A stretch of DNA of 64,000 bases from Halomonas piscis. Its GTDB lineage: Bacteria > Pseudomonadota > Gammaproteobacteria > Pseudomonadales > Halomonadaceae. Positions within the stretch are counted from its first letter, which is position 1. The number at the start of each line of letters is the position of its first letter. The notes under the pieces were generated by a model that was not told the origin of the DNA, made no database searches, and saw only the letters and a program-made list of their open reading frames with translations. Of this stretch, positions 22,967-34,396 are shown one piece after another. Where the stretch lies: the NCBI RefSeq assembly GCF_031886125.1, contig NZ_CP119391.1, forward strand, positions 1,860,001-1,924,000, read 5' to 3'. The position numbers and the translations under genes are program-made.

Positions 22967-24643
22967 TTAGTCCTGCCCCATCTGCTGCTTGATCAGATCG
23001 CCGATGGTGGTGGCGCCGCTGCCGCTTTCCTGCTCGTCGCGCAGCTTCTTCATGTTCTGGCGCGTGTCGTCCTGATCCTTGGCCTTGATCGAGAGGTTGA
23101 TCTGGCGGCTCTTGCGGTCGACGCTGACGATGCGCGCCTCGACGCTGTCGCCTTCGCTGAGCACGTTGCGCGCGTCTTCCACGCGGTCGGCGCTGATTTC
23201 GGAGGCCTTGAGCACGGCGACCACGTCGGTGGCCAGCTCCACCTGGGCTTCCTTGGCGTCAACCTCGACCACGCGGCCGGTGACCACGGTGCCCTTGTCG
23301 TTCACCGAGAGGAACTCGGCGACCGGGTCGGTATCCATCTGCTTGATACCCAGCGAGATGCGCTCGCGCTCGGGGTCGATGGAGAGGATGACGGCTTCGG
23401 CTTCGTCGCCCTTCTTGAACTGGCGCACGGCTTCTTCGCCGGGCTCGGTCCAGGAAATGTCGGACAGGTGAACCAGGCCGTCGATGCCGCCTTCCAGGCC
23501 GATGAAGATACCGAAGTCGGTGATCGACTTGATGGTGCCGGAAACGCGGTCGCCCTTGTTGTGCTCGGCGTTGAAGGTTTCCCAGGGGTTCGGCGTGCAC
23601 TGCTTGATACCCAGGGAGATACGACGCCGCTCTTCGTCGATGTCGAGCACCATGACGTCGACGTCGTCACCCACCTGCACCACCTTGGAGGGGTGGATGT
23701 TCTTGTTGGTCCAGTCCATTTCGGAGACGTGAACCAGCCCCTCGACGCCCTCTTCCAGCTCGGCAAAGCAGCCGTAGTCGGTGAGGTTGGTGACGTTGGC
23801 GTGGACCTTGGTGCCTTCCGGGTAGCGATCCTTGATGTTGACCCACGGATCCTCGCCCAGCTGCTTGAGACCCAGCGATACGCGGTTGCGCTCGCGGTCG
23901 AACTTGAGCACCTTGACGTTGATCTCGTCGCCCACGGAGACGATCTCGGACGGATGCTTGATGCGCTTCCAGGCCATGTCGGTGATGTGCAGCAGGCCGT
24001 CGACGCCGCCGAGGTCGACGAAGGCGCCGTAGTCGGTCAGGTTCTTGACGATACCCTTGATCTGCTGGCCTTCCTGAAGCGTGGCGAGCAGCGCTTCGCG
24101 CTCGGCGCTGTTTTCCGCCTCGAGCACCGCGCGGCGGGATACCACGACGTTGTTGCGCTTGGGGTCGAGCTTGATGACCTTGAAGTCCAGCTCCTTGTTT
24201 TCCAGGTGCGTGGTGTCGCGCACCGGGCGCACGTCAACCAGCGAGCCGGGCAGGAAGGCACGGATGGAGTCGACGTCGACGGTGAAACCGCCCTTGACCT
24301 TGCCGTTGATCACGCCCTTGACGATTTCGTCATCCTCGAAGGCGGCTTCCAGCACCTTCCACGCCTCGGCGCGCTTGGCCTTCTCCCGGGACAGGCGGGT
24401 GGCGCCGAAACCGTCTTCCACGGCTTCCAGGGCGACGTGCACGTCGTCGCCGACGGCAATGGCGAGCTCGCCGTTTTCGTCGAGAAACTGCGACGCGGGG
24501 ATCTGGCCTTCGGACTTCAGGCCGGCGTTGACGGTAACCCAGTCACCGTCAATATCGACAACCTGGGCCGCGACGATGGCGCCCGGCTCCATGTTGATGT
24601 CGTTAAGAGACTGTTCAAACAGTTCAGCAAAGCTTTCGCTCAT
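22967..24643 (-). CDS. rpsA: 30S ribosomal protein S1
   Basis: A 558-residue protein with six S1 RNA-binding domains. The first two bind the 30S subunit and the rest bind mRNA. Repeat signatures are visible: [83 protein letters not shown]. Length matches the E. coli protein (557). It follows cmk after about 185 bp that holds its own leader, as usual. A strong terminator follows directly. The ihfB gene that typically comes next in related bacteria is absent here. Confidence 0.98.
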   Translation of the reverse strand: MSESFAELFEQSLNDINMEPGAIVAAQVVDIDGDWVTVNAGLKSEGQIPASQFLDENGELAIAVGDDVHVALEAVEDGFGATRLSREKAKRAEAWKVLEAAFEDDEIVKGVINGKVKGGFTVDVDSIRAFLPGSLVDVRPVRDTTHLENKELDFKVIKLDPKRNNVVVSRRAVLEAENSAEREALLATLQEGQQIKGIVKNLTDYGAFVDLGGVDGLLHITDMAWKRIKHPSEIVSVGDEINVKVLKFDRERNRVSLGLKQLGEDPWVNIKDRYPEGTKVHANVTNLTDYGCFAELEEGVEGLVHVSEMDWTNKNIHPSKVVQVGDDVDVMVLDIDEERRRISLGIKQCTPNPWETFNAEHNKGDRVSGTIKSITDFGIFIGLEGGIDGLVHLSDISWTEPGEEAVRQFKKGDEAEAVILSIDPERERISLGIKQMDTDPVAEFLSVNDKGTVVTGRVVEVDAKEAQVELATDVVAVLKASEISADRVEDARNVLSEGDSVEARIVSVDRKSRQINLSIKAKDQDDTRQNMKKLRDEQESGSGATTIGDLIKQQMGQD

Positions 24644-24827
24644 GGTGTTCCTACGTGATCAACGTTGTTTGAGGCACGGTGTGCCTTCTCCGTACCACCA
24701 GCAAGTACGGGCCTAATGTCACTCTGCCTTTGCGGGCGTTAGCGCTGGTTAGACATCACCGGGCTGGCAGTGTGAAAAATCGCCCGATCATGCCGTGACG
24801 CCGCAGCAAAGGCGCCGCAAGGGAGAA

Positions 24828-25526
24828 TCAAACGCCGGACGCCATGCCCCGCCGGGCCAGCAGTTCGGTCAGCTGTTCCACCACTTCCGGTATACTCAGG
24901 CGCGTGGTGTCAAGGGTCACGGCATCGTCTGCCGGCTTGAGCGGGGCCACGCTGCGCTGCGTGTCGCGTGCATCGCGTGCCTGAATCTCCTGCAAAAGAC
25001 TCGCAAGACTAGCATCTTCGCCGGCCTGGCGCAACTGCGCATGGCGCCGGCGGGCGCGTTCTTCGGCGCTGGCGGTGAGAAAAATCTTGAGCCCGGCATC
25101 GGGAAACACCACCGTGCCCATGTCGCGGCCGTCGGCCACCAGCCCCGGGGTCTTGGCAAAATCGCGCTGGCGCTGCAAAAGTGCCTCGCGCACCGCGGGC
25201 ACCGCGGCCACTCGGGAGGCGCGCTCGCCGGCCTGCTCGGTGCGGATCGCCCGGGATACGTCTTGGCCCTCGAGCAGGGTCTGCACCGCGCCGCCTGTTA
25301 CCGGAAAGGCGACGTCGAGATTGGCGGCCACCCGGGCCAGGCCGGCCTCGTCGTCAAGGTCGACGCCGTGCTTGCCGGCGGCGTAGGCGGTCAGGCGGTA
25401 AAGGGCGCCGCTGTCCAGCAGGTGCCAGCCCTGGCGCTCGGCGATCAGGCTGCTGACCGTGCCCTTGCCGGCGCCGCCGGGGCCGTCGACGGTCAGTACC
25501 GGCGCGGCGGAGGCGTTATGGCTCAT
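24828..25526 (-). CDS. cmk: Cytidylate kinase
   Basis: A 232-residue (d)CMP kinase. The P-loop is GPGGAGKGT near residues 14-22, the CMP-binding region is [16 protein letters not shown], and [19 protein letters not shown] is the conserved DGRDxGT motif. The lid is [11 protein letters not shown]. The ATG at 25526 lies inside the end of aroA (an 11-base overlap), giving translational coupling. The order aroA-cmk-rpsA is widely conserved. Confidence 0.96.
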   Translation of the reverse strand: MSHNASAAPVLTVDGPGGAGKGTVSSLIAERQGWHLLDSGALYRLTAYAAGKHGVDLDDEAGLARVAANLDVAFPVTGGAVQTLLEGQDVSRAIRTEQAGERASRVAAVPAVREALLQRQRDFAKTPGLVADGRDMGTVVFPDAGLKIFLTASAEERARRRHAQLRQAGEDASLASLLQEIQARDARDTQRSVAPLKPADDAVTLDTTRLSIPEVVEQLTELLARRGMASGV

Positions 25527-27813
25527 GATGACTCTCCGTTTCCGGCCCCTGGACTTCCAGGCCCATGCCGATGCGACGGGCAAGCTCGGTGAAGTTGGGG
25601 AAGGAGGTGGCGACGTTGGCGCAGTTGTCGATGACGACCTCTTCGCCCGCGCGCAGCGCGGCCACGGCGAAGGCCATGGCGATGCGATGATCGCCGAGGC
25701 TGTCGATGCGCCCGCCGCCGTAGCTCGGGCCCTCTGCCCCGCCGCGGCCGACGATGTCGATGCCGTCGTCATGAAGGCTGTGCTCGACGCCAATCGTGGC
25801 AAAGCCGTCGGCCATGGCGGCCAGGCGGTCGGACTCTTTCACCCGCAGCTCGGCGGCGCCGCGCAGACGGGTGGTGCCGGCGGCGTTGGCCGCGGCGATG
25901 AACAGCGCGGGGAACTCGTCGATGGCCAGCGCCACCTGCTCTGCGGGGATGTCGATGCCGGTCAGCGGCGCGTAGCGCACGCGCACCTCGGCCACCGGCT
26001 CGCCGCCCACTTCGCGCTCGTCGATCAGCTCGAGGTCGGCGCCCATCAGCTTGAGGACGTTGATCACGCCGGTGCGGGTGGGGTTGATGCCCACGTGCTC
26101 GAGCGTCAGGTCGCTTCCCGGGGTAATGGCAGCGGCGACCATGAAAAACGCCGCCGAGGAAATGTCCGCGGGCACGTCGATGGGGCTTGCGGTCAGGCGC
26201 CTGCCGCCTTCAAGCCAGCAGGTGTCGCCGTCGCGCGCGACCGGGTAGCCAAAGCCGCCGAGCATGCGCTCGGTGTGATCCCGGGTAGGCGCCGGCTCGC
26301 GCACCCGGGTTTCGCCCTCGGCGTAGAGCCCGGCGAGCAGCAGGCAGGACTTGACCTGGGCGCTGGCCACGGGCATGTCGTAGTACAGGCCGGCAAGCGG
26401 GGTGCCGCCGTGAATGGTCAGCGGCGGCCGGCCGCCCTCGGCGGTGTCGATCAAAGCGCCCATGGCGCGCAGCGGCTCGGCCACGCGGTTCATCGGGCGC
26501 TTCGTCAGCGAATCGTCCCCGGCAAGCTCGCTGGTAAACGACTGCCCGGCCAGAAGCCCGGCAAAGAGGCGCATAGCGGTGCCGGAGTTGCCCACGTAGA
26601 TAGGCCCCGAGGGCGCCTTGAGGCCGTGAAGGCCCACGCCGTGGATGACCACCCGGCCCTGGCTGGGGCCTTCGATGGCCACGCCCATCTCGCGAAACGC
26701 CTGCAGCGTGGCCAGGCTGTCTTCGCCTTCGAGAAAGCCGGTCACGGTGGTCACGCCCTCGGCCAGGGCGCCGAGCATGATCGAGCGGTGGGAAATCGAC
26801 TTGTCGCCGGGAACGCGCACGCGCCCCCGGGCGCTGCCGCCCGGACGCACCCGGTACGTCACCTGACTCTGTGATTGCATGGCATATTCCGTCTGGTAGC
26901 TGGTCTTGTTCAGCAGGGATTCAAAATAGCGGCGCGCGTGGCTGGCGCGGCCGAAGGCGGCGAGCATGGCGTCGCCGTCGCCGGCCTCCACCGCGGCGCG
27001 CAGCCGGGCCAGGCCGGCCTCGAAGTCGTCCAGCGAGGCGAGCACGGCGTCGCGGTTGGCGGTGAAGATGTCCCGCCACATCACCGGGTCGCTGCCGGCA
27101 ATGCGGGTGAAGTCGCGAAAGCCGCCGGCAGCGTAGCGAAAGATGTCCAGCCGCGCGTCCTGGCGGGCGAGGGTGTCCACCAGCGAGAACGCCAGCAGGT
27201 GCGGCAGGTGGCTGGTCTGGGCGAGCACCGCGTCGTGACGCTCGACGTCCATTTCCAGCACCCTGGCGCCGCAGGCCTGCCACAGCGCCCGCACCCGGGC
27301 CAGGGCCTCGGCGTCGGTGTCGGCCTCGGGGGTGAGGAGGACGTTGTGGCCGGCGTAAAGCTCGGGATCGGCCGCGGCCACGCCGCTTTTTTCCGAGCCG
27401 GCGATGGGGTGCCCCAGCACCAGCGTCGGCGGCACCCGGCCGAACACCCGGCGCGCGGCGTCGCGCACGGTGGCCTTGGTGCTGCCGACGTCGGTCACCG
27501 CCTGGCCTTTCAGCCCGGGGTTGAGCGCGTCAAGCTCGGCAAGCAGGCCTTCCATGGCGAGCACCGGCACGGCGAGCACGATCACGTCCGCCGCCGGCGC
27601 CAGCTCGGCCAGGCGGGTGCTGCCGGCGTCGATCAGGCCCATGTCCAGGCCGCGGCGAAGCTCGCCGGCGTCGGGGTCGCAGGCGGTGATGCGCCCACCG
27701 AAGCCCGACGCCCGCAGGCCGGCGGCGAGCGAGCCGCCGATCAGCCCCAGCCCGACAATCAGCAGGCCGGGCGGCGCTTCTGCGCGCGCTGTCGTCGCCT
27801 CGGCGTCGGTCAC
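25516..27813 (-). CDS. Bifunctional prephenate dehydrogenase / EPSP synthase (TyrA-AroA fusion)
   Basis: A 765-residue fusion. The N-terminal TyrA part (about 15-300) has the NAD-binding [10 protein letters not shown] and the [10 protein letters not shown] motif; it oxidatively decarboxylates prephenate toward tyrosine. The C-terminal AroA part (about 320-760) has [19 protein letters not shown], the [11 protein letters not shown] active-site motif and [14 protein letters not shown]; it makes 5-enolpyruvylshikimate-3-phosphate. The Gly-Asn-Ser-Gly-Thr-Ala-Met segment is typical of glyphosate-sensitive class I enzymes. The start is a GTG at 27813 overlapping the pheA stop (GTGA). The same fusion is known in Pseudomonas. 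The hisC2 aminotransferase gene often found between pheA and this gene is missing. Confidence 0.96.
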   Translation of the reverse strand: MTDAEATTARAEAPPGLLIVGLGLIGGSLAAGLRASGFGGRITACDPDAGELRRGLDMGLIDAGSTRLAELAPAADVIVLAVPVLAMEGLLAELDALNPGLKGQAVTDVGSTKATVRDAARRVFGRVPPTLVLGHPIAGSEKSGVAAADPELYAGHNVLLTPEADTDAEALARVRALWQACGARVLEMDVERHDAVLAQTSHLPHLLAFSLVDTLARQDARLDIFRYAAGGFRDFTRIAGSDPVMWRDIFTANRDAVLASLDDFEAGLARLRAAVEAGDGDAMLAAFGRASHARRYFESLLNKTSYQTEYAMQSQSQVTYRVRPGGSARGRVRVPGDKSISHRSIMLGALAEGVTTVTGFLEGEDSLATLQAFREMGVAIEGPSQGRVVIHGVGLHGLKAPSGPIYVGNSGTAMRLFAGLLAGQSFTSELAGDDSLTKRPMNRVAEPLRAMGALIDTAEGGRPPLTIHGGTPLAGLYYDMPVASAQVKSCLLLAGLYAEGETRVREPAPTRDHTERMLGGFGYPVARDGDTCWLEGGRRLTASPIDVPADISSAAFFMVAAAITPGSDLTLEHVGINPTRTGVINVLKLMGADLELIDEREVGGEPVAEVRVRYAPLTGIDIPAEQVALAIDEFPALFIAAANAAGTTRLRGAAELRVKESDRLAAMADGFATIGVEHSLHDDGIDIVGRGGAEGPSYGGGRIDSLGDHRIAMAFAVAALRAGEEVVIDNCANVATSFPNFTELARRIGMGLEVQGPETESHHEP

Positions 27814-28904
27814 AGCACGCCCTGGGGGTAGGAGCCGAGCACCTTGAGGTCGGCGGCGCGCAGGCGGACTTCGTCCAGCATGGCGGCGATGTGGGGCTCG
27901 TCGTGGTGGCCGACGAAGTCGATGAAGAAGACGTAGTTCCACACGCCGCTGCGCGAGGGCCGGGTCTCCAGCCGGGTCATGTCGATACGGTGGCGGTGGA
28001 ACGGCTCCAGCAGGTCGTGGAGCGCGCCGGGCTGGTTGCGCATGGCCACCACCAGCGAGGTCTTGTCGCTGCCGGAGAACGGCGCGTCGCGGTTGCCGAT
28101 GATCAGAAAGCGGGTGGAGTTGTCCGGGCGGTCCTCGACCTTTTCGTGGATCACTTCCAGATCGTAGAGCTTGCCCGCCATGTCGCCGGCGATGGCGGCG
28201 CTGTGCCACTCGGTCTTGACCAGCCTCGAGGCCTCGGCGTTGGAGGCCACGGCCACGCGCTCGGCGTGGGGGTAGTGGGCGTCCAGCCACTTGCGGCACT
28301 GGGCGAACGACTGCGGGTGGGAGTAGATCCGCGAGATCTTGTCGCGGCGGGTGTTCTCGCCCACCAGCAGGTGGTGGTGAATGCGCAGCACCACCTCGCC
28401 GGCGATGCGGATCGAGGATTCCAGGAACGTATCCAGAGTGTGGTTGACCACGCCTTCGGTGGAGTTTTCCACCGGCACCACGCCGTAGTTCACCGCGCCG
28501 GCCTCTACCTCGCGGAAGACTTCGTCGATGGCGGCCATGGGCAGGCTCACGGCGCTCTCGCCGAAGTGCTTGAGCGCGGCCTGCTGGGTGAAGGTGCCCT
28601 CGGGGCCAAGGTAGGCCACCTTGACCGGCTGCTCCAGCGCCAGGCAGGCGGACATTACCTCGCGAAACAGCCGCGCCATTTCCTCGTCGGACAGCGGGCC
28701 CTTGTTCATGGCCATGATCCGGCGCAGCACCTGGGCCTCGCGCTCGGGGCGGTAGAACCGCGTGCCGGGGTCTTCGTCGAGCTTGACCTCGGCGACTTCC
28801 TGGGCGCAGCGGGCGCGCTCGCTGATCAGGTGGAGGATATCGTTGTCCAGCTGGTCGATGCGCTCTCGCAACGCGTCCAGGCTGGCTGCCGCATCAGAAG
28901 ACAT
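27810..28904 (-). CDS. pheA: Bifunctional chorismate mutase / prephenate dehydratase (P-protein)
   Basis: A 364-residue enzyme of phenylalanine synthesis. Domains in order: AroQ-type chorismate mutase (about 7-90, LDALRERIDQLDNDILHLIS), prephenate dehydratase (about 100-275, with VVPVENSTEGVVNHTLD and the catalytic NSTRFLIIG Thr-Arg-Phe motif), and an ACT domain (about 285-364, GALHDLLEPFHRHRIDMTRLETRPS) for feedback inhibition by Phe. It starts 6 bases after serC and overlaps tyrA-aroA by 4 bases, so aromatic and serine synthesis are translationally linked. Confidence 0.97.
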   Translation of the reverse strand: MSSDAAASLDALRERIDQLDNDILHLISERARCAQEVAEVKLDEDPGTRFYRPEREAQVLRRIMAMNKGPLSDEEMARLFREVMSACLALEQPVKVAYLGPEGTFTQQAALKHFGESAVSLPMAAIDEVFREVEAGAVNYGVVPVENSTEGVVNHTLDTFLESSIRIAGEVVLRIHHHLLVGENTRRDKISRIYSHPQSFAQCRKWLDAHYPHAERVAVASNAEASRLVKTEWHSAAIAGDMAGKLYDLEVIHEKVEDRPDNSTRFLIIGNRDAPFSGSDKTSLVVAMRNQPGALHDLLEPFHRHRIDMTRLETRPSRSGVWNYVFFIDFVGHHDEPHIAAMLDEVRLRAADLKVLGSYPQGVL

Positions 28905-28910
28905 GGTCTA

Positions 28911-30014
28911 TTAGCCTTTTCGTTGTTCAAAATCGGCCATGAACGCGGTGAGCGCGTCCACGGCGGCTTCGGGCACGGCGTTGTAGAGGCTGGCGCGCAT
29001 GCCGCCCACGCTGCGGTGGCCCTTGAGGTTCAAAAGCCCGGCGGCGTCGGCTTCCTTGAGGAATTCGCCGTCCAGCCGGCTATCCGCCAGGGTAAAGGGT
29101 ACGTTCATCCGCGAGCGGTTGAGCGGCGCGATGGGGTTGGCGTAAAACTCGCTTTGATCGATGGCGGCGTAGAGCCTGTTGGCCTTGCGCTGGTTGATCG
29201 CGTCCATGGCGGCCAGCCCGCCGACGTCGTCTTTCAGCCACTCGAACACCAGCCCGGCCAGATACCAGGCGTAGGTGGGCGGGGTATTGATCATGGAGCC
29301 GGCCCTGGCCATGGCGTCGTAGCGGAAAAGTCCCGGCATCGCCGCCTGGGCCTGGTCGAGCAGGTCGTCGCGGACGATCACCAGGGTCAGCCCCGCCGGG
29401 CCGATGTTTTTCTGCGCGCCGGCGTAGATGATGCCGAACTGGGAGACGTCGAGCGGCCCGGAAAGCAGGCTCGACGACATGTCGCAGACCACCGGCACCT
29501 CGGCGCCGTCGGCCCGGCGCCCCCGGGGCACGTAGTCGAACGCCAGCCCGCCGATGGTTTCGTTGGCGGCGTAGTGCAGGTAGGCGGCGTCGTCGCTGAT
29601 GTCGAGCTCGTTGGGGCGCGGCACGGCGACGTTGCCCTCGGGCTCGGTGTTGGCCGCCACGTGCCAGGCCGCGCCCAGGTTCTGGGCTTCCGCCAGCGCC
29701 TTGGTGCTCCAGATGCCGGTCTGGACGAAGTTGGCGCGCCCGCCGTTGCCCAGCAAGTTCATGGGCAGCATGGAAAACTGCAGCGTCGCCCCGCCCTGGA
29801 AGAACAGCACCCGGTAGTTGTCGGGCACGGCCAGAAGCTCGCGCAGGTCGGCCTCGGCGCGCTCGGCGATGGCGACGAAGTCGGCGCTTCGGTGGCTCAT
29901 TTCCATGGGGGAAAGGCCAAGCCCCCGGTAGTCGAGCATCTCGTCCCGGGCGCGTTCGAGCACCGGCGTGGGCAGCGCCGCCGGCCCGGCGCAAAAGTTA
30001 TACTGACGGGTCAT
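28911..30014 (-). CDS. serC: Phosphoserine aminotransferase
   Basis: A 367-residue class V aminotransferase converting 3-phosphohydroxypyruvate to phosphoserine and also acting in pyridoxal phosphate synthesis. Motifs: [10 protein letters not shown] at the start, [17 protein letters not shown] (phosphate binding), CDMSSSLLS, and the PLP lysine in [13 protein letters not shown]. The ATG overlaps the end of gyrA by 17 bases, so the two are co-translated. The gyrA-serC-pheA order is conserved in gammaproteobacteria. Confidence 0.97.
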   Translation of the reverse strand: MTRQYNFCAGPAALPTPVLERARDEMLDYRGLGLSPMEMSHRSADFVAIAERAEADLRELLAVPDNYRVLFFQGGATLQFSMLPMNLLGNGGRANFVQTGIWSTKALAEAQNLGAAWHVAANTEPEGNVAVPRPNELDISDDAAYLHYAANETIGGLAFDYVPRGRRADGAEVPVVCDMSSSLLSGPLDVSQFGIIYAGAQKNIGPAGLTLVIVRDDLLDQAQAAMPGLFRYDAMARAGSMINTPPTYAWYLAGLVFEWLKDDVGGLAAMDAINQRKANRLYAAIDQSEFYANPIAPLNRSRMNVPFTLADSRLDGEFLKEADAAGLLNLKGHRSVGGMRASLYNAVPEAAVDALTAFMADFEQRKG

Positions 30015-32688
30015 CTTCCCCCTCCGTTGGTTCGTGGTGGGTATCGGCCGCGGCGGCGCTGCCCTCGTCTCCCGCGCTTTCCTCGTCCTCGTCGTCGGGC
30101 TCGTCCACGCGCACGGTCTTCACCAGGTGCTCTTCGCGGCCCAGGCGGATGAGCATCACGCCCTGGGTGTTGCGCGAGGTGGTGGAGACCTCGTCGACGT
30201 GGGTGCGTACCAGAGTGCCGCGGTCGGTGATCAGCATCATTTCGTCGCTGTCGTAGACCTGCATGCCGGCCACCAGCGCGCCGTTGCGCGCGCTGGTCTG
30301 CATGGCGATCACGCCCTGGCCGCCGCGCCCGCGCAGCGGAAACTCGCCAAGCGGCGTGCGCTTGCCGTAGCCGTTCTCGCTGGCGGTGAGGATGTAGATC
30401 GGCGACGCGGCCGCTTCGCCGGTTTCGGCGTCGGCGCCCGCGTCCTCGGCGTCGATCTGCTGGTGCTGGGGGATCACCAGGCTGATGACCTCGGCGCCCT
30501 CGGTCAGGCGCATGCCGCGCACGCCCCGGGCGGTGCGGCCCATGGCGCGAACGTCGCTTTCCTCGAAGCGGATGGCCTTGCCGTTGGACGACAGCAGCAT
30601 GGCGTGGTCGCTGCCTGAAGTGATCTTGGCGCCCACCAGGCGGTCGCCTTCCTCGAGCTCGATGGCGATCAGCCCGACGCTGCGCGGCCGGGAGAACTGC
30701 TCGAGGCTGGTACGCTTGACCGTGCCCCTGGCGGTGGCGAAGAAGATGTAGTGGTCGGGGTCGTAGTCGCGCACCGGCATGATGGCGTTGATCGACTCGC
30801 CCTCCTCCAGCGGCAGCATATTGACCAGCGGCTTGCCCCGGGAGCCGCGGCTGGCGTTGGGCATCTCGTAGACCTTGAGCCAGTAGACCTTGCCGCGGTT
30901 GGAAAAGAGCAGCACGGTGTCGTGGGTCGAGGCCACCAGCAGGTGCTCGATGACGTCCTCGTCCTTCATCGCCGTGGCCGACTTGCCCCGGCCGCCGCGG
31001 CGCTGAGCGTGGTAGTCGGAGAGCGGCTGGGTCTTGGCGTAGCCCGAGCGCGACACCGTGACCACCATGTCCTCCTCGGCGATCAGATCCTCGATGGACA
31101 GATCCAGGTGGCTGGCCTGGATGTCGGTGCGCCGAGACTCGCCGTACTGGTCGCGTACGGCGGTAAGCTCGTCGCGGATGACCTCCATCAGCCGGTCCGG
31201 CGAGGCGAGGATCTCGGAAAGCTCGGCGATGCGCTCGAGAATGGTCAGGTATTCGTTGAGCAGCTTTTCGGTCTCGAGCCCGGTCAGGCGGTGCAGGCGC
31301 AGCTCGAGAATCGCCTGGGCCTGGGCCGGCGACAGCCGGTAGGCGGTGGCCGCGGGGTTCAGGCCGTAGCCTTCGTCGAGGTCCTCGGGCTTGCACGAGG
31401 TGGCCCCGGCGCGCTCGAGCATGTCGGTGACCTGGCCCGGCTGCCAGGTGGCGTCGAGCAGCTTTTCCCGGGCGGCGGCGGCGTTGGGAGAGGCCTTGAT
31501 CAGCTCGATGACGTCGTCGATGTTGGAAATGGCGACGGTCAGACCTTCAAGAATGTGGCCGCGCTCCCGGGCCTTTTTCAGCTCGAAAAGCGTGCGTCGG
31601 GTGACCACTTCCCGGCGGTGGCGGACGAAGGCTTCCAAAAGCTCCTTGAGGTTGAGCGTGTAGGGCTGGCCGTTTTCCAGCGCCACCATGTTGATGCCGA
31701 AGACGTTCTGCAGCTGGGTCTGGGCGAAGAGGTTGTTGACCAGCACCTCGCCGGACTCGCCGCGCTTGACCTCGATCACCACCCGCAGGCCTTCCTTGTC
31801 GGACTCGTCGCGCAGCTCGGCGATGCCCTCGATGCGCTTGTCCTTGACCAGCTCGGCGATCTTCTCGATCAGCCGGGCCTTGTTCACCTGGTAGGGAAGC
31901 TCGGTGATGATGATGTGGTCGCGGCCGGTCTTGTCGTCGTGCTCGATGGTGTGGCGCGCGCGCACGTAGACCCGCCCGCGGCCGGTGCGGTAGGCGTCGA
32001 GAATGCCCGCGCGGCCGTTGATGATGCCGCCGGTGGGAAAGTCCGGCCCCGGCACGTAGTCCATCAGCTCGTCGACGGACAGGGTGTAGTCGTCGATCAG
32101 CGCCAGGCAGGCGTCGATGACCTCGTTCATGTTGTGCGGCGGGATGTTGGTCGCCATGCCCACGGCGATGCCCGAGGAGCCGTTGATCAAAAGGTTGGGC
32201 ACCCGCGTCGGCAGCACGTCGGGAATGCGTTCGGTGCCGTCGTAGTTGTCGACCCAGTCGACGGTGTCCTTTTCCAGGTCGGCCAAAAGCTCGTGGGAGA
32301 GCCTGGCCATGCGCACCTCGGTGTAGCGCATGGCGGCGGCGTTGTCGCCGTCGATGGAGCCGAAGTTGCCCTGGCCGTCCACCAGCACGTGACGCATGGA
32401 GAAGTCCTGGGCCATGCGCACGATGGTGTCGTAGACCGCGCTGTCGCCGTGGGGGTGGTACTTACCGATGACATCGCCGACCACGCGTGCCGATTTCTTG
32501 TACGGTTTGTTCCAGTCGTTACCCAGCTCGTGCATGGCAAACAGCACGCGGCGATGCACGGGCTTGAGCCCGTCGCGCACGTCGGGCAGCGCGCGGCCGA
32601 TGATAACGCTCATGGCATAGTCGAGGTACGACTGCTTGAGCTCTTCTTCTATGTTGACGGGCAGAATGTCTTTGGCGGTGTCACCCAT
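29998..32688 (-). CDS. gyrA: DNA gyrase subunit A
   Basis: An 896-residue type II topoisomerase subunit. The active-site Tyr122 ([10 protein letters not shown]) is at the same number as in E. coli. The quinolone-resistance region reads [10 protein letters not shown] with Ser83 and Asp87, the wild-type susceptible residues. The C-terminal beta-pinwheel has the GyrA box [10 protein letters not shown]. The end is acidic ([15 protein letters not shown]), as in many gammaproteobacteria. Start chosen at [20 protein letters not shown] because this matches the family N-terminus; the extra 21 codons upstream do not. Confidence 0.98.
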   Translation of the reverse strand: MGDTAKDILPVNIEEELKQSYLDYAMSVIIGRALPDVRDGLKPVHRRVLFAMHELGNDWNKPYKKSARVVGDVIGKYHPHGDSAVYDTIVRMAQDFSMRHVLVDGQGNFGSIDGDNAAAMRYTEVRMARLSHELLADLEKDTVDWVDNYDGTERIPDVLPTRVPNLLINGSSGIAVGMATNIPPHNMNEVIDACLALIDDYTLSVDELMDYVPGPDFPTGGIINGRAGILDAYRTGRGRVYVRARHTIEHDDKTGRDHIIITELPYQVNKARLIEKIAELVKDKRIEGIAELRDESDKEGLRVVIEVKRGESGEVLVNNLFAQTQLQNVFGINMVALENGQPYTLNLKELLEAFVRHRREVVTRRTLFELKKARERGHILEGLTVAISNIDDVIELIKASPNAAAAREKLLDATWQPGQVTDMLERAGATSCKPEDLDEGYGLNPAATAYRLSPAQAQAILELRLHRLTGLETEKLLNEYLTILERIAELSEILASPDRLMEVIRDELTAVRDQYGESRRTDIQASHLDLSIEDLIAEEDMVVTVSRSGYAKTQPLSDYHAQRRGGRGKSATAMKDEDVIEHLLVASTHDTVLLFSNRGKVYWLKVYEMPNASRGSRGKPLVNMLPLEEGESINAIMPVRDYDPDHYIFFATARGTVKRTSLEQFSRPRSVGLIAIELEEGDRLVGAKITSGSDHAMLLSSNGKAIRFEESDVRAMGRTARGVRGMRLTEGAEVISLVIPQHQQIDAEDAGADAETGEAAASPIYILTASENGYGKRTPLGEFPLRGRGGQGVIAMQTSARNGALVAGMQVYDSDEMMLITDRGTLVRTHVDEVSTTSRNTQGVMLIRLGREEHLVKTVRVDEPDDEDEESAGDEGSAAAADTHHEPTEGEDDPSV

Positions 32689-32827
32689 GAAAGTCAGATC
32701 CTTTGCACTGCATTGGCACTGCGTAGAGTGGTAAGCGCGAACACCGGACAACGGCGCGCAAATATCGCGCTATCATACCATTGCCGGCGCCTCATGGGCA
32801 GCCGCTTGCGCCGCTCCTGCAGCGCGG

Positions 32828-33274
32828 CTACTCGTCTTCGGCGACAAACGCCTCCGGCGGCACGACCAGGGCGTTGAGGGTGTCGCGCACCGCCCCCTCG
32901 ATGGCGGCGGCCCGGCCGGCGGCCAGGTCCAGCAGCACGAAGGTCAGATCCGCCCGGGCCACCAGGGCACCGTCGCCCCGGCGCACAAGGCGGTGGTGGC
33001 ACTTGGCGCTGCGCTCGCCCACGCTGACAATGCCGGTGAGCACGTCAAGATCGTCGCCGAGCACCGCCGCGGCGCGGTAGTCGACGTTGAGGTTGACCAC
33101 GGCAAAGCCCAGGCCGTTGTCGTGCAGCCCGGCAATGAGCTGCGGGTGGAGGTCGAAAAACGCCCAGCGGCCCTCTTCCATGAACTCCAGATAGCGGGCG
33201 TTGTTGACGTGGCCGTAGCCGTCCAGGTGGTACCCGCGTACCCGCAGGCAGGTACGCGACAGCAAATCGCTCAT
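32828..33274 (-). CDS. Acyl-CoA thioesterase, FadM/YbgC hot-dog family
   Basis: A 148-residue single hot-dog domain thioesterase. The N-terminal RVRGYHLDGYGHVNNARYLE segment closely follows E. coli FadM (KVRGYHLDVYQHVNNARYLE), with the Asp, His and Asn-Asn of the active-site loop, and VVNLNVDYRAAAVLGD follows the substrate strand. FadM hydrolyses long-chain unsaturated acyl-CoAs left from beta-oxidation. The start at 33274 has AAGGAGG 8 bases upstream. It is divergent from rdgC and separated from gyrA by about 140 bp. Confidence 0.88.
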   Translation of the reverse strand: MSDLLSRTCLRVRGYHLDGYGHVNNARYLEFMEEGRWAFFDLHPQLIAGLHDNGLGFAVVNLNVDYRAAAVLGDDLDVLTGIVSVGERSAKCHHRLVRRGDGALVARADLTFVLLDLAAGRAAAIEGAVRDTLNALVVPPEAFVAEDE

Positions 33275-33411
33275 GGCGAAGCCTCCTTGTTGAATCGGGT
33301 GCCGGCATGGCGCCGGCGAGGGTGGCAATGCCCGGCCATGCTGGCAGGACGCAGACGCTTTCGCCATAATGTGCGCTTTTCTCCTCCGCAGTTCTCACAA
33401 GGACGGGCGAC

Positions 33412-34338
33412 ATGTGGTTTAAAAACCTGCTGCTCTACCGCCTGCACGGCGCCCCCGAGATTGACCACGCCACCTTTGACCAGGTGCTCGATGACCACGC
33501 CGCCGTGGCGCTGGGCAGCGCCGACGCTCGGCGGCTGGGCTGGACGCCGCCGGCCGGCCGCGCCGGCAACGGCCAGTACGTCCACGAAGCCCAGGGCCAT
33601 CGGCTGCTCTCGGCGCTGCGCCAGGAGCGCCTGCTGCCGGCGGCGGTGGTCCGCGAGGAAGTCGAGGAGCGCGTGGCCGATATCGAGCAGACTGAAGGCC
33701 GCCGCGTCACGCGCAAGGAAAAGACCGCGCTCAAGGAAGAGATCACCGAGGCGCTTTTGCCCCAGGCCTTCGTCCGCCGGCAGAAGATCGACCTCTGGTG
33801 GGACACCCGCCGGGGGCTTTTGGGCATCAACGCCGCCTCCCGGGCCCGGGCCGACGAGATTCTCGACCTGCTGCGCGAAACCCTGGGCAGCCTGAAAGTC
33901 ACCCCGCTCACCGCGCAGACGCTGCCCATCCGCGCCATGACCGAGTGGCTCGGCGATCCGGGCAGCCGCCCGGCGGACATGGTGCTGGGCGACCAGGTGG
34001 AGCTCAAGGCCAAGGGCGACGACGGCGTGCTGCGCGCCCGCCAGGTCGACCTCGACGGCGACGACATCCAGCAGCTTTTGGAAAGCGGCCGCCAGGCCAG
34101 CAAGCTGGCGCTTTCCATCGAGGGCCGGCTGCAGTTCGTGCTCACCGACGAGCTGGCGCTGAAGTCCCTGCGCTTCGGCGACGCCCTGATCGAGGAGGCC
34201 GACCACGCCGACGACGGCGACGACGCCCTGGCCCGGCTGGAGACCGACTTCATCCTCATGGCCCAGGCGCTTGCCGAGGATGCGGAACGCCTGCTGGAAT
34301 GGCTGGGCGGCGAAGCCCGGACCGGCGACGCCGTCTGA
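33412..34338 (+). CDS. rdgC: Recombination-associated protein RdgC
   Basis: A 308-residue ring-forming DNA-binding protein that limits RecA activity. The N-terminus MWFKNLLLYRL is the family signature, followed by the basic region RKEKTALKEEITEALLPQAF and VLGDQVELK. Length matches E. coli RdgC (303). It lies upstream of an acyltransferase gene with a 58-base gap and is divergent from the FadM-like gene. Confidence 0.95.
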   Translation: MWFKNLLLYRLHGAPEIDHATFDQVLDDHAAVALGSADARRLGWTPPAGRAGNGQYVHEAQGHRLLSALRQERLLPAAVVREEVEERVADIEQTEGRRVTRKEKTALKEEITEALLPQAFVRRQKIDLWWDTRRGLLGINAASRARADEILDLLRETLGSLKVTPLTAQTLPIRAMTEWLGDPGSRPADMVLGDQVELKAKGDDGVLRARQVDLDGDDIQQLLESGRQASKLALSIEGRLQFVLTDELALKSLRFGDALIEEADHADDGDDALARLETDFILMAQALAEDAERLLEWLGGEARTGDAV

Positions 34339-34396
34339 CACCGCCCGCCGCCCACGCTCTGGCTGCCCCATTTGCACTGCCGACGGAACGGACCCC

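Noticed and set aside
22946..24658. A 570-codon plus-strand frame opposite rpsA
   Set aside because: Shadow frame over the repeated S1 domains; no independent ribosome site or family match.
24644..24827. A riboswitch in the rpsA leader
   Set aside because: The 185 bp show no known riboswitch signature by eye; S1 autoregulation through its leader would be expected but cannot be shown here.
25516..28299. Start of the tyrA-aroA gene at 28299
   Set aside because: That frame runs through pheA in the same direction. The GTG at 27813 overlapping the pheA stop fits the family N-terminus and operon coupling.
30751..32877. A 708-codon plus-strand frame opposite gyrA
   Set aside because: Complementary-frame artefact of gyrA; Val/Asp/Gly/His-rich sequence with no recognisable domain.
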